From positions 90,254,575-90,318,574 of the forward strand of contig NC_092872.1 of NCBI RefSeq assembly GCF_028372415.1: a stretch of DNA of 64,000 nucleotides. Reading direction: 5' to 3'. The stretch comes from Notamacropus eugenii (lineage: Eukaryota; Chordata; Mammalia; Diprotodontia; Macropodidae). Below the pieces are notes generated by a model, which worked only from the letters and a program-made list of their open reading frames with translations, searched no databases and was not told where the DNA came from. Made by a program: the position numbers and the translations under genes. Position 1 is the stretch's first letter, and the number at the start of each line of letters is the position of its first letter. Below are positions 48,931 to 58,858 of this stretch, in pieces.

Positions 48931-49190
48931 GTTAAGACACAGTAATCCTTCAGGGTCTCCACCTGAAGGGGTTTCCACCCCTTCCAGAAAGGCTTTCTTG
49001 ACTATACCTAACCCCATGGGTTGATACTCAATAATATTCTGTCTCACAGTGTCTAACATGGTTCCAAGGGTGTTTGCTTTCTTCTCTAAATAGAATATTA
49101 AGCTCATTGAGGTCAGGGACTGTCCCTTATGGTTCTATATCTCACCCGCAGCCCCACAGTGTCTAGTATAGTACACACAGTAGTAGCTCA
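48931..49190 (+). repeat. L2 3' region, second copy
   Basis: TTCCAGAAAGGCTTTCTTGAC, GAATATTAAGCTCATTGAGG, TCAGGGACTGTCCCTTATGG and CCACAGTGTCTAGTATAG. Confidence 0.75.
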
Positions 49191-50054
49191 AGCTGCTCTA
49201 GGAAAAAAGCTGGTTGGACTGAAGTAGAATATAGCTGAACTGGGTTTGCAAGCTCAGAGGAGGGCTGGAGCATATGGCCCCCCACCCCCACCCCAAGGCT
49301 TAGACAGGAAACCCTGGGCAGGGTTTTGTTGTGTTTTCCTTCTTCTATGCTGAGATCACCATCTCCAACACCTCATAACTCATAGCTGGGACTGTAGAGG
49401 ACTGGAAGCAGGAGCAGGATGGCAAGAGATTGGACTCCCCAGAATGCCAAACCCAGACCTGGTGTCTAACCTATAGGCCATGTCAGAAAACCTCGAGGGG
49501 AATTCCACTCTAACCTCATCTTCTTCCTTTCATTTTCCCAATTCCTTCCCCCCTCCCTAAAACCAGACAGGCTCCAGCCCACCCAGTCACCTGTGACCAA
49601 TCCTGGCATGTGGCTCTGCCAGCCAGGGCCATGAGAACTGCCAGAAATTCCAGACCCCTCACGTCTGCCTCTCGACCTAATTTCTTTACCAGATTTAGAT
49701 CCATTTTTTCCACACTCTCTCAGCACTAGGGAAAAGAGGGTGTGTATATTAGGGGAAGGGGAGTGATTCTTGGTCTAAAACAAGCCAACCCCACCTTTTA
49801 TTTTAGCAGGGATTGAGAAGGGACTCAACTCTGGAATCTTCAGAGTTACCAAGTTATAATACATGCAACATCCTTGTGGTCAATCAGAACTGGTCATCAG
49901 AGCCAACAAAACAGAGGGATGACTGCCAGCTCTGGAGTACCTGGCCAATGTTATAGGCATGGTGAGACACAAGGGCACAGGCAGGGGACTGACTGGTGAG
50001 CATTTTCTCCATGGACTAAGCCTATTTCAAGTTGTAGACACAGGGAAAAATCAG
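49191..50054. other. Unassigned stretch
   Basis: About 860 bases without a recognised repeat; C-rich at 49275-49305. No coding signal. Confidence 0.4.
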
Positions 50055-50260
50055 TGTAAATAAAAACCACTTGAATTGGAGTCAGAAGACCTGGATTTGA
50101 GTTCTGGTCCTGGTGCTTCCTAGCATCATGACACTTTTTTAGACTTGGAAAAATGTTCAGAGATGATCTAATTCAACTCCCTCATTATTTTAAATGAGGA
50201 AAGTATTCCTTATTCCCTAATCATGCACCATTAGTAAGTCACTTAACCTCCACTTCAGGG
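50055..50260 (+). repeat. MIR SINE, disrupted
   Basis: CTTGAATTGGAGTCAGAAGAC and TCTGGTCCTGGTGCTTCC form the head. A second MIR-like piece (CTTGGAAAAATGTTCAG, CCCTCATTATTTTAAATGAG) intervenes. AGTAAGTCACTTAACCTCC then resumes the core. Confidence 0.7.
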
Positions 50261-50579
50261 CCCCAGGCAACACTCAAAAATGAATTGACCTAGAAGTACC
50301 AATAAAAAGCGATTCCACACAGGCAGTTCTCTACACCAATAAAATCACAAGTCCAGAACCTTCCCTTCTCCCCTATATCCCCCTCCCCTCAAAAAGACAC
50401 ACTACCTCAGCTATTTCTGCTCTCTTGGCCTCACTTTTCCTTTTATGTAAAACAAAAGAATTAGAATACATGATTTATAAAGTCCCATGGTGTTTTAACA
50501 TTCTGTAATTCTGGATGGAGAGGAGAAGGAGTCCATGGCTTGGAGCTCTGGGGCCCAGTAGTCTGCCCCGTGTTGGTGC
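50261..50579. other. Unassigned stretch
   Basis: MIR-like remnants (CTCACTTTTCCTTTTATGTA near 50430) but nothing confident. Confidence 0.35.
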
Positions 50580-50784
50580 TCTCAATAGAAGGGACTCATA
50601 AGTAGTACAGTGGAAAGAGCACTGAGTTAAAAGATCTGGCTTTAGATCCCATTTGTGACACTCATTATTTGTGGAATCATGGACAAATCCCTGAGTCTCA
50701 GTTTCCTCATCTATAAAATTGTGGGATGCAGAGGAGAGAGTAGATGTATCTGAGATCTGAGATTTCCAGAATTATAGGATCCAT
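50580..50784 (+). repeat. MIR SINE
   Basis: GTGGAAAGAGCACTGAGTTA, TGGCTTTAGATCCCATTTG, AATCCCTGAGTCTCAGTTTC, CTCATCTATAAAATTGTGGG and TTCCAGAATTATAGG. Confidence 0.82.
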
Positions 50785-50965
50785 TGTGGTTGCTTATGCT
50801 TTGTTCTTGAAGAGGACCATGACATCAGGGAGGTGATGCCATGACTTGCAAGTGAACTGGATTTAAGTGAAGAAAGGCTGTGCAAAGTCATCAGCCTCAC
50901 TTTCTCCTCTGGAGTCAACTGGGTCCAGTGGCAAGATATAGATCAGGATGACTAGAGATGGCTCT
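50785..50965 (+). repeat. GAGGACC-headed repeat, short form
   Basis: TTTGTTCTTGAAGAGGACCAT, GACATCAGGGAGGTGATGCC, ATGACTTGCAAGTGAACTGG, ATTTAAGTGAAGAAAGGCTG and GTCCAGTGGCAAGATATAG. It is the least diverged head module in the window and the best guide to the consensus. Confidence 0.8.
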
Positions 50966-51279
50966 CTATAGAATCTGTGATCCTTTAAGGAAAGGAAGGG
51001 CCAATTGTTCTCATGAGCTGTCTCTGGAGTCCCTTGCCTGTCTCAGGACCAATGTGACTGACCTCTGACCAACCCAGCTCTGCTCCTCTTCTCCACAGCC
51101 ATCCAGATCTTAACCCCAGGCACACAGCTGTTCATTAGGCAGACTTGGGTTTCCTTTTCAGAGGGACACATTATAATATGGCAGACATGGGAGTTATAGG
51201 GGACCTCTGATTTAGTCTAAACAACTGGGATCCTCCCATGCAACTTGCTGGAATCCCAACCTCTATTGGCACCTGTTTA
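50966..51279. other. Unassigned stretch
   Basis: No recognised feature. Confidence 0.3.
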
Positions 51280-51523
51280 CTCCCTCCAACCCCCCTCTGC
51301 CCCCCGTACTTACTCTGTGATCCAGCGCTGCTGGCATCCTTGCTGTTTCTTACACAAGACACTCCACTCTATCTCTAGACTCTGCAATTTTCACTGGCTG
51401 TCCCCCAGGCCTGGTTTCTTGCATCCTTCAAGCCCCAGCTAAAATCCCACTTCAACATAAAGCTCTTCCTGATCCCCTTAATGTCAATGGCTTCCCCTGT
51501 GATCATTTCCAATTTGGGTACAT
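51280..51523 (+). repeat. L2 3' region, left part
   Basis: TCTTACACAAGACACTCCAC, GGCTGTCCCCCAGGCCTGG, CTTCAAGCCCCAGCTAAAAT, AAGCTCTTCCTGATCCCC and TGTGATCATTTCCAATTTGG. Split by a MAR1 SINE. Confidence 0.9.
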
Positions 51524-51757
51524 TGTTGTTCAGTTGTTTCCAACTCTTCGTGACCCCGTTTGGGGTTTTCTTGACAAAGACACTGGAGTGGTTTGCCATT
51601 TCCTTGTGCAGTTCATTTTATAGATGAGGAAACTGAGGCAAATAGGGTGAAGTGACTTGCCAGGGTCACACAGTTAGCAAGTGTCTGAGGTCAGATTTGA
51701 ACTCAGGTCTTCCTGACTCCAGGCCTAGTACTCTGTCCATTGCCCCCCCCAGATGCT
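51524..51757 (-). mobile_element. MAR1-type SINE (RTE tail), antisense
   Basis: TTGTTGTTCAGTTGTTTCCA, CTCTTCGTGACCCCGTTTGG, GAGTGGTTTGCCATTTCC, GATGAGGAAACTGAGGCAAA, GTGACTTGCCAGGGTCACAC and CTTCCTGACTCCAGGCCTAG. Near full length and little diverged; it interrupts an L2. Confidence 0.95.
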
Positions 51758-51906
51758 CTATTTGTACATAGTTGTGCACGTAGCATCTGCCCCATTAGAT
51801 TGTGAGAGCAGGGACTGTCTTTTGCCTTCCTTTGTATCTCCCGTGCTTAGCACAGTGCCTGGCAAATAGTATATAGGCACTTGATAAATGCCTATTGACT
51901 GACTGA
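51758..51906 (+). repeat. L2 3' end, right part
   Basis: ATTTGTACATAGTTGTGCACG, CCCCATTAGATTGTGAGAGC, TTTGTATCTCCCGTGCTTAG and ACTTGATAAATGCCTATTGA complete the L2 begun at 51280. Confidence 0.93.
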
Positions 51907-52261
51907 TTTCCAGCATCATACTTAAGGCCCTTCCACAAACTGGATTTCCTCTCTGCTTAGCTTTTCAACTCTTGGGCAGGACTCTAGGTGTGCATAAGCC
52001 TAGTAACAACAAGGAACTGTGGGGGTGTAAGGAAGGGAGGACTCTTCCTGGAATCAGGAGGCAGAGAAAGTGGGAGGTAGGAAGCACAATTACTTTTCCC
52101 CTCGGGGGAACTGGAGAAAGGGAAAAGATGCCTTCTGGGAGGCCCTTTCTGGGAATAGTAACCTGACTTGGGATTTATGAGAAATGTAACTGTTGGGAGT
52201 GGAAGGAAGAACTCTGGTTCCCAGATAGCCCCATATGTCAATATAACCTTCTCATCTCCTG
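51907..52261. other. Unassigned stretch
   Basis: About 355 bases, no recognised feature. Confidence 0.35.
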
Positions 52262-52740
52262 AGGTTATTTTTTAAAAATAAGCTTTTTGTTTTTATATCA
52301 CCTAAGTTTTCATTTGTATTCCTCTCATCCTCCTTCCCAGAAAGCCTTCCCTTATAAGAAATAGTTTCTTAAAAGAGAAAGAAGAGGGAAAAATTCAGCA
52401 AAACTGATCAATACAGTGAAAATATCTGACACAGGCAATGGTCCATGCCTGTGGATGACACAACCTCTGCAAAGGAATAGGGAGAGGCATCTTCTCAGAG
52501 TTGATATTATTATGAGATTTACTTACTCTCTGCCACCACAAGAGACAGGAGATGGAATAAGAAGTTGATTTTCTACAATCAGTTTCTTCTTTGTAAATGG
52601 ACACTATGTAATAACTATTTTGGAGCAAGAAGGTACTTGGATGCAGGAAGACTGAGTCATTAAGTTCTGTTTCCTTCCTCCAGGCAGGATCACAAGGAGT
52701 CCATCCATAGCTTATAGTTCTTACGCCTAAGTTCATATGT
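52262..52740 (-). repeat. L1 3'-end fragment (antisense), variant
   Basis: TTTTTAAAAATAAGCTTTTTG, CAGCAAAACTGATCAATACAG, TGTCCATGCCTGTGG-type text and GGGAGAGGCATCTTCTCAG. It shares markers with 30905-31290. Confidence 0.6.
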
Positions 52741-52764
52741 TTTATTGCTATCTTTTATATTTGT

Positions 52765-52915
52765 ATAAATTAAAAAGCATTTATTCAGAATTTACAATGT
52801 GGCAAGCACTTTGGTAAATACTGAGGCAAAAAAAGAGGAAAAAAAGGAAGGAAGAAAGAGAAAGAAACAATTCCTACCATCAGGGAACTTATATTCTATA
52901 TATCTCTCCCTCCTC
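52765..52915 (-). repeat. L2 3' end (antisense)
   Basis: AAAAAGCATTTATTCAGAATT, GTGGCAAGCACTTTGGTAAA and ACCATCAGGGAACTTATATTC, with an internal GGAA/AAAG patch. Confidence 0.75.
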
Positions 52916-53104
52916 CTCCAGTCAGAGAGCCATCTCTTGCAACAGAGAAAAACCAAGAAACAGAAAAGGGGAAGAAGCTATTCAAACTAACCAACATATT
53001 AACAAAGTTAGACATTTTTCACTCCCATTTTTAAAGACCTCCCTACCACCCCCATTTTCAAAGAGAAGGATTTCATAGCCTTCCTGGTTCCATCCCTCAC
53101 CATT
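52916..53104. other. Unassigned stretch
   Basis: No recognised feature. Confidence 0.3.
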
Positions 53105-53262
53105 CTCCAATTGTCTTGATCCATATCTGGCTACTGGACCCAGATGGCTCCAGAGGAGAAAGTAAGGCTGATGACTTTGCACAGCCCTCCCTCACTTAAA
53201 TCCAGTCAGCATCATGCCCCTGATGTCATGGTCTTCTTCTAGAACGAAGGACAAACAGCAAC
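53105..53262 (-). repeat. GAGGACC-headed repeat, short form (antisense)
   Basis: ACTGGACCCAGATGGCTCCAG, GATGACTTTGCACAGCCCTC, CTCACTTAAATCCAGTCAGC, CTGATGTCATGGTCTTCTTC and GAACGAAGGACAAACAGCAA are the reverse of the 50785 copy. Confidence 0.8.
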
Positions 53263-53368
53263 CAGGTTAAGTGATTTGCTCGCGGGAAGTACCTGATTCC
53301 AGATTTGAACTCAAGTCTTCCTGACTCCAGGTTGGTGCTCTACCCACTGTACCACCTAGCTTCCTGCT
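53263..53368 (-). repeat. SINE head (MAR1/MIR, antisense)
   Basis: GGTTAAGTGATTTGCTCGCG, AGATTTGAACTCAAGTCTTCC, GGTGCTCTACCCACTGTACC and ACCTAGCTTCCTG. Confidence 0.88.
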
Positions 53369-53569
53369 TTGGTCCCTTGCCCCACATCTATAGGCTATTC
53401 TAAAGAGAGTGAAATACAAAGATAGGACCAAACTGAGATGAAGACCTTAGGGGGTCCCTTTAGAGATTCTCTAACTTAATATTCTGATTTCACAAATAAG
53501 GGACCTATGAACTTTCCTCTCTAAAGTTACCAGCTATCGACTGTAGAAATCTTGCATGAAGCTCTTTAA
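53369..53569. other. Unassigned stretch
   Basis: No recognised feature. Confidence 0.3.
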
Positions 53570-53708
53570 ATACATCTCCCCCTTCCATTAGAATGTAATC
53601 TTCTGGACCACATACACTATACTGGTTTTCTTTTCATACAGTGCCCACAGAAATGGAGCCTGGCACATGGTAAACACTTAATAAAGTGCTTGTTAACGGA
53701 CTGATTGG
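53570..53708 (+). repeat. L2 3' end
   Basis: TCTCCCCCTTCCATTAGAATG, GAGCCTGGCACATGGTAAAC and CTTAATAAAGTGCTTGTTAAC. Confidence 0.82.
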
Positions 53709-53751
53709 TAGCTGTTACCAACTATTTAAGAGGGCAGTATCTCAGATCCCA

Positions 53752-53978
53752 GGGCAGCTAGGTGGCAAAGTGGATAGAGTACTGGGCCTGAGGTTAGGAA
53801 GACTCATGTTCCTGAGTTCAAACCTGGGCAAGTGATTTGACCCTGTTTGCCTAAGATTTCTCATCTGTAAAATGGGCTGGAGGAAAGAAACGACAAACCA
53901 CTCTAGTAGTTTTGCCAAGAAACATAGGGTAATTAAAATGGGGCCACGAAGAGTCAGACACAACTAAACAACAATATC
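53752..53978 (+). mobile_element. MAR1-type SINE (RTE tail), near full length
   Basis: GGGCAGCTAGGTGGCAAAGTG is the tRNA-like head. GGTTAGGAAGACTCATGTTC, GGCAAGTGATTTGACCCTG, CTCATCTGTAAAATGGGCTG, AACGACAAACCACTCTAGTA and GGCCACGAAGAGTCAGACAC complete the core and RTE tail. TAAACAACAAT is the tail. Confidence 0.95.
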
Positions 53979-54559
53979 TTAGAGCCTAGCTTCTTAGAGG
54001 TGAAGATGGTTGGGACAGAGATTGTGGGCAGATTGGAAAAGACTTTCCCTACTTTTCTGACAACATCCCCTCATTCTCTGATGATGTCCAAGGCTCAGTA
54101 TCATTAGAAACACTAACCCTCATCTAATGAATGCAGCCCCAGGGAAAAGGACCTCAGACCCAAAGACCAGCCTGGGACGTAGCTTGGATGGGGTGAGGCT
54201 AGGCAGGCCACATGTTTTTCAGATGGTACCTCCCCTTGCATACCCCACTGTAGACAGCTTTCAGCCAGACAAGGAGCTCACGAGTGAGTGCCAGCCAGTG
54301 CCAACGCCTAGAGTTGTTCCTTCGGGAGGGGAGGGAATTCCAAGCAACTTTGTTGGGGAGAGTTCTGATGGTACACAGAGGATTTCGTTCTTCCATCACA
54401 TTCTGGGACACATGACCCAGAGGGAGGTGGGGGCAAGCGAGAAACAGGAGTGCCCGTGGGAGGGTCCCATAGAGCCCAATATAGAGAGATACCAACTCAG
54501 CCAAGGTCAAAGAATGTTCTGTATGTTTAAGGGGGGCAAGGCCCCAAAATAGTCAATTA
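53979..54559. other. Unassigned stretch with a 141-codon open frame
   Basis: The plus frame 54127-54552 (MNAAPGKRTSDPK to MFCMFKGGKAPK) has no known domain, and an antisense frame of 103 codons overlaps it. Not enough to call a gene. Confidence 0.35.
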
Positions 54560-54880
54560 GGAATTTTAATTGCATGTTTTGCACCTGCCTCTCCCATCCT
54601 CCTCAAGTCATCTCCCCCTCCTGCCCCACCCCCTTCAACTCTTCCCCTCTCTCCTGCCCCTGTGTGTGAGGGAAGACTTGTTCAGCATGCTCTGAGAACA
54701 CACGACAACAAACAGCCAGTACTTTGTTTGCTGTGGATGGGCTGACATTTCTGGGCAAAGCTAAAAATGCAGCCGTCTCATGCTGGACTTTCTGTCGCCC
54801 TGTCCTGGCTAGTCTGGAAAGGGAGGAGTTATTTTAGCTCAGTGAGGCAGATATCCCGACCCTGCCTACCCTTTTCCTCC
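54560..54880. other. Unique stretch with forkhead-like sites; conserved-element candidate
   Basis: No repeat family fits. It contains ACAACAAACAGCCAGTAC and TTTGTTTGCTGTGG facing each other (about 54703-54735), a GCTAAAAATGCAGC stretch and a GGAGTTATTTTAGCTCAG stretch, after a CT-rich block. Regulatory function is inference only. Confidence 0.25.
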
Positions 54881-55184
54881 TCCTCCCCCCTACACCCAGA
54901 GCCATTTCAATCAGCATCCAAAAAAATAGTAGGAAAGAGAACCCCCCCCCCATCCCTGAGTTAACCTGGAGGTGGGGTAGTGGCATAGGGTGGGGGTAGA
55001 GAGGTGGAAAAAATTACTCTGAACAAGGGCAGCCTAAATCTTGTCCTTCTCATGTAGCTGCAAGTCCTTCTGAGGAGCCATCCAGATAAATTCTCCTGCC
55101 TTCCCAAGCCACAATTTTCCCTAGGTTCTTCCTATTCCTCCTCATTATTATTTCTTACTGCCTTATTCTCCTTATTAGGATTTT
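54881..55184. other. Unassigned stretch
   Basis: Includes a C9 run at 54943-54951. No recognised feature. Confidence 0.35.
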
Positions 55185-55376
55185 TTAGGGGAACTCATTT
55201 AGATAAAATTCAATTAAACAAACACACAAAAAAGTAAGCACCTACTCTGTGCTAGATACATTCAAGCACTAGATACATTGAAGGGATTTAAAGAAAAGAA
55301 ATCGTTTCTGTCCTCCAGGAGCTTGAGGAGAGCAGAGAGTTAGACAACATGGGAAAAGAGAAGCAAATACAAATAA
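55185..55376 (-). repeat. L2 3' end (antisense)
   Basis: AAGTAAGCACCTACTCTGTGC, GTCCTCCAGGAGCTTGAGGA; a short AGATACATT duplication lies inside. Confidence 0.78.
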
Positions 55377-55379
55377 ACA

Positions 55380-55570
55380 CAAAGGAAGGTCAAAGGTCTA
55401 GAACTGGAAGGAAGCTTCAAGATCATCTGGTCCAATCCCTTCAGTTTATAGATGGGACACTGAGGTGACTTTCCCAAGCTCACATAGATTGTAAGAAGCA
55501 AAGCTGGGACTTGAACCATGTCTTGTGCTTCCAAGTTCAATGCTTTTTTCACGGTACTAAAGCAGTAGAT
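55380..55570 (-). repeat. MIR SINE (antisense)
   Basis: GGTCTAGAACTGGAAGGAAG, ATCATCTGGTCCAATCCCTT, AGTTTATAGATGGGACACTG and GGGACTTGAACCATGTCTTG. Confidence 0.85.
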
Positions 55571-55639
55571 GTAATCAGGGGGACCCTTCAAACTGCTAGA
55601 CTGGACCTTGTGGGGAGCATTCCATGAAGTAAGTGTAGA

Positions 55640-56556
55640 TGATGGACCTTTGTCCTGGGCCCTTCCAGTGGGCCCCCAAAGAGGGCCATCTCTATTACAG
55701 TGAGGCCATCCCTATTACATCCCCACACATTACATTCCCATTACTGGCCCCTAAATGGATGGGGAGGGCACAGTACCATCCTCCCAGTCTCTCAGGCTCA
55801 CAACCTAGGAGTCATCCTGGACTCCTCACCATCTCTCACCCTCCCAACACAGCTGTTGTCAAGACCTTGTAGCATCTTTCAGATATTTCTCCCTCCCTCC
55901 TCTGACACTACCATCCCTGTAGTGCAAGTCCTTCTCACCTCACACTGCGGATTATTACAATAGCCTACTGGTGGGTCTGTCTGCCTCAAGTCTGTCCCCA
56001 CTAAAGTGATTTTCCTAAAATGCTAGTTTGTTCATGTCACTTCCCTACTCAATAAACTTCAGTGGTTCCCTGTTGTCCCCAGGAGCAAATACAAAATGCT
56101 CTATTTAGTATTCAAAGTCTTTCGTAACCCAGCCCCCTCGTACCTTTCCAGTCTTCTTACTCCTAACATATGTACTTCTCTCCAGTGACATGAGCTGGTC
56201 CATAAACCAGACACTCCATCTCTCAGCTCCAGGCATTCTCTCTGGCTATCCTCAATGCCTGGAAGGTTCTTCCCCTTCACTTAGCAACCTCTCTGGCTTC
56301 CTTTAAGTCCCATCTAAACCTCAGCTCCTACAGGAAGCCTTCACTGACCCCACTTAATTCTAATGCTTTCCCTTTTTAAATTATTTCCTGTTTATCCTGT
56401 ACATAGCTTGCTTTGTTTATATTTGTTGTCATGTAGTCTCCCCCATTACACTGTAAGCTCCTTGGGGGGAGGGACTGTCTTGTCTCTTTTCTTGTATCCC
56501 CAGCACAATGCCTAGTCCGTAGTAGGCACTTAATAAATGTTTATTAAATTGAATTG
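55640..56556 (+). repeat. L2, longest copy in the window (3' coding end plus 3'UTR)
   Basis: About 915 bases. GAGTCATCCTGGACTCCTCAC and CAAGTCCTTCTCACCTCACAC come from the C-terminal part of the L2 polyprotein. These are followed by GATTATTACAATAGCCTACTGG, CACTTCCCTACTCAATAAAC, GCATTCTCTCTGGCTATCC, TAATTCTAATGCTTTCCC, TGTAAGCTCCTTGGGGGGAG and CTTAATAAATGTTTATTAAA. The reading frame is broken. Inactive but well preserved. Confidence 0.93.
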
Positions 56557-56584
56557 CTATAATGACAGGAAGCAGGAAAAGCCT

Positions 56585-56800
56585 ATTATACATATGTACT
56601 TGTGTATTTACCTATATATACATACACACTATAACCTATATACACTATAATGTAGACATATATCTGTGTGTCTACACACACATACACGCATATATAGATG
56701 TATATGTATGTATACATCTTCACTGCCAGAATAAGAATAAAGAATAAATGTATACATAATAAAGAATATACATATATATACATACATACATCTTTACTAT
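56585..56800. repeat. TATA/CATA/TGTA low-complexity tract
   Basis: About 215 bases of imperfect alternating units (TATACATA, CACACATAC, TATGTATG), interrupted near 56725 by AGAATAAGAATAAAG, which recurs near 56805. This suggests a local duplication. Confidence 0.88.
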
Positions 56801-56814
56801 TAGAATAAGAATAA

Positions 56815-56897
56815 AGATTGTTTCATTCTTTGTATCCCTAGCACCTAACACTAACCTGGCAAACTACAGGTGATTAATAAATGCTTGTGGATGGGTG
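56815..56897 (+). repeat. L2 3' tail
   Basis: CATTCTTTGTATCCCTAGCACC and GTGATTAATAAATGCTTGTGG. Confidence 0.85.
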
Positions 56898-56984
56898 GAT
56901 TGTAGGTGACAGCCTTAAGCTGAACCTTGGTTCATATTACATTTGATAGGACTTTGAAAGAGCTAAAATGCTGTGATGGATGAG

Positions 56985-57130
56985 GCTGGAGAAGCCGCCT
57001 GAAGAACTGAAGGAACTCTGCACCATCTCTGCCTACAATGTGCTGTGTGACCTTGAATAAGTCCCTTTCTCTGGGCCTAGTTTCCTCATCTGTAAAATAA
57101 AAAAATCAGATGAGAGCATCTTACCTTTGT
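56985..57130 (+). repeat. MIR SINE core
   Basis: GTGCTGTGTGACCTTGAATAA, TTTCTCTGGGCCTAGTTTCC and TCATCTGTAAAATAAAAAAATC. Confidence 0.78.
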
Positions 57131-57164
57131 GTGTGCGTGTGTCATGGATGAGTGTGTCAGTCTG

Positions 57165-57265
57165 ATGAAGCCTCTAAACTCTTCTCAGAATAATGTTTTT
57201 GAATGTATAAATAAATAGGATTATGAAAAAGGAAACCAAGCATATTAAAATATCAAAATATATTT
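57165..57265 (-). repeat. hAT/MER-like fragment
   Basis: GATGAAGCCTCTAAACTCTTC, CAGAATAATGTTTTTGAATG, AAATAGGATTATGAAAAAGG and AAACCAAGCATATTAAAATA, in the order of 39630-39850. Confidence 0.55.
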
Positions 57266-57540
57266 AAGGGAAAACATTTATATTGCACCTATTAGGTGCC
57301 AGGTCCTGTGCTAAGTGATTTTATTTATTTTTTAAACAAATATTATCACAACAATCTTTCAAGATAGGTGCTATTGTTATCCCCATTTTACACATGAGGG
57401 AACTGGGCCAAAGTGGGTTAAAGTGGCTTGCCCAGGGTCACATAGTTACTAAGTATCTTAGGCAAGATTTGAACTCAGGTCTTCCTGACTCCAGGTCCAT
57501 TGCTCTGTCCATTGTTCATAGACCCCAGCTCTAGATTATA
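57266..57540 (-). repeat. THER/MIR CORE-SINE (antisense)
   Basis: CACCTATTAGGTGCCAGGTC, TGTGCTAAGTGATTTTATTT, GATAGGTGCTATTGTTATCC, CTTGCCCAGGGTCACATAG, TTGAACTCAGGTCTTCCTGAC and TTGCTCTGTCCATTG. Confidence 0.92.
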
Positions 57541-57600
57541 GACTAAATGACCTTTAGAGTCTCTTCTGGCTCTAATATTCTATTACATTCCTCTTGCTCT
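57541..57600 (+). repeat. MIR 3' fragment
   Basis: GACTAAATGACCTTTAGAGTC and TTCTGGCTCTAATATTC. Confidence 0.65.
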
Positions 57601-57915
57601 TAACCATTGTATTTAGAGGCAGAAAGAGCTGTGTGTGAGTGTGTGTGCCCCAAGCAGGGAATGATGCCCAGGGCCTAGACCTAGACCCGGACCTTCTCCC
57701 TTAGCCAACAAGAGGCAGCCAAAGGAGCCATAAAGACATGGGCTGAGCCCCAATCCCCAATGTGTTTTCCATTAGCCTGTGTTAGTGACCCACCCTAGCA
57801 ACCTCTGCCAGGCTATTTTCAGTGAGAACTCAACCTTCTCCTTTGAGCTGAGGTGCTGTGTGGCTGCTAGAAAGCTCAGGCTGGCCCATCACTCTGCTGG
57901 CTCTGGGAACTTGGA
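57601..57915. other. Unassigned GC-richer stretch
   Basis: About 315 bases, more GC-rich and repeat-free. It contains GTTAGTGACCCACCCTAGCAACC and several CAGGCTG-type strings. Could be an unclaimed conserved element; no gene recognised. Confidence 0.35.
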
Positions 57916-57919
57916 TCCT

Positions 57920-58035
57920 AAGAGATGGAGAATGTGAAATTCAGAAGAAATTTTAGAGATCAGTTGATTCAGTGATATTGACAAGGAATCTGAGGCCCAG
58001 AAACATAAAATGACTTGCCTTAGTTCACATAGGAC
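57920..58035 (-). repeat. MIR fragment (antisense)
   Basis: GAGAATGTGAAATTCAGAAGA, GACAAGGAATCTGAGGCCC and AAAATGACTTGCCTTAGTTC. Confidence 0.72.
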
Positions 58036-58190
58036 TCCTTCCATTCTCTCCCTTCTTTGCCCTCCCCTTTCCTCTCCTCCCTTCTCCTCCTATCTCATCC
58101 TTCCCCTTCTGTCTCATCCTTCCCCTTCCCTTCTTTCCCTTCTCCTTTCCTCTCTCTGTTTCTCTCCCCCCACTTCCCCTAATATCGTCA
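58036..58190. repeat. CT-rich pyrimidine tract
   Basis: About 150 bases dominated by CCTTCTCC, TCCTTCCCC and CTCTCTG units. Leu/Ser/Pro frames are artefacts. Confidence 0.85.
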
Positions 58191-58194
58191 TAGT

Positions 58195-58395
58195 CAATGA
58201 GAATACCATTTTACTTCACATGATTTCCTAAATACTTTTTCATATTTGCATGTAGCCTTATTTATCATTTTTATGACCCTATAATATTCTATTATGTAAA
58301 TATATTATGATTCAGTGAGCCATTTTTCAATTATTGAACATAGAAGTTATTCCAGTGTTTAATACTAAGATTTTTTTGAAGCCTTTTCAGCAAGT
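58195..58395 (-). repeat. L1 3'-end fragment (antisense), diverged
   Basis: ATAATATTCTATTATGTAAAT, GTGAGCCATTTTTCAATTATTG and AGTTATTCCAGTGTTTAATAC resemble L1 3' text of the kind at 60.9-61.0 kb. Confidence 0.6.
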
Positions 58396-58484
58396 ACCAA
58401 AATTAAAAAGGAATTTCATGGAAGAACAGAATCTCAACGTTAGAAGGACATCCTGGGTTATCTAGTCTAACCTGTATTTAAATC

Positions 58485-58640
58485 AGTCAATCGACAAGCA
58501 CCTATCAAATACATGCCAGACATGGAGCGTGCTATGCGCTGGGGCTATTTACAAAGAGTAAAGCAATCCTTACTGGCAAGGAATGTTCATTCTAATGGGA
58601 GAGACAACAACGTCAACAATTATATTAGCTGACGTACTTT
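58485..58640 (-). repeat. L2 3' end (antisense)
   Basis: AATCAGTCAATCGACAAGCA, GAGCGTGCTATGCGCTGGGG and GGCAAGGAATGTTCATTCTA. Confidence 0.85.
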
Positions 58641-58858
58641 GGCATTCATGTAACATTTTAAGACCAGCAAATGCCTTTACACGCATTATCTCATCTAGTC
58701 CTCATGGCAACAGATAAGAAAACTGAGGCACAGTGAGGTGAAGTGATTTGTGCTAGGGTAACACAACTAGTATGCATCAGAGGCAGGATCTGAATCCAAA
58801 TGTTCCTGACTCCCAAGTCCGGCATTCTATCCACTGCTCCATCTTGCTGTCCAGCCCT
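58641..58858 (-). repeat. THER/MIR SINE (antisense)
   Basis: TTTACACGCATTATCTCATC, AGTCCTCATGGCAACAGATA, AGAAAACTGAGGCACAGTG, GTAACACAACTAGTATGCAT and GGCATTCTATCCACTGCTCC. Confidence 0.88.

Noticed and set aside
54127-54552. 141-codon plus-strand frame as a gene
   Set aside because: No recognisable motif; overlapped by an antisense frame; length is plausible by chance in GC-richer sequence.
57690-57715. CTCF-like site (CCAACAAGAGGCAGC)
   Set aside because: Several mismatches to the CTCF core; too weak to list as a site.
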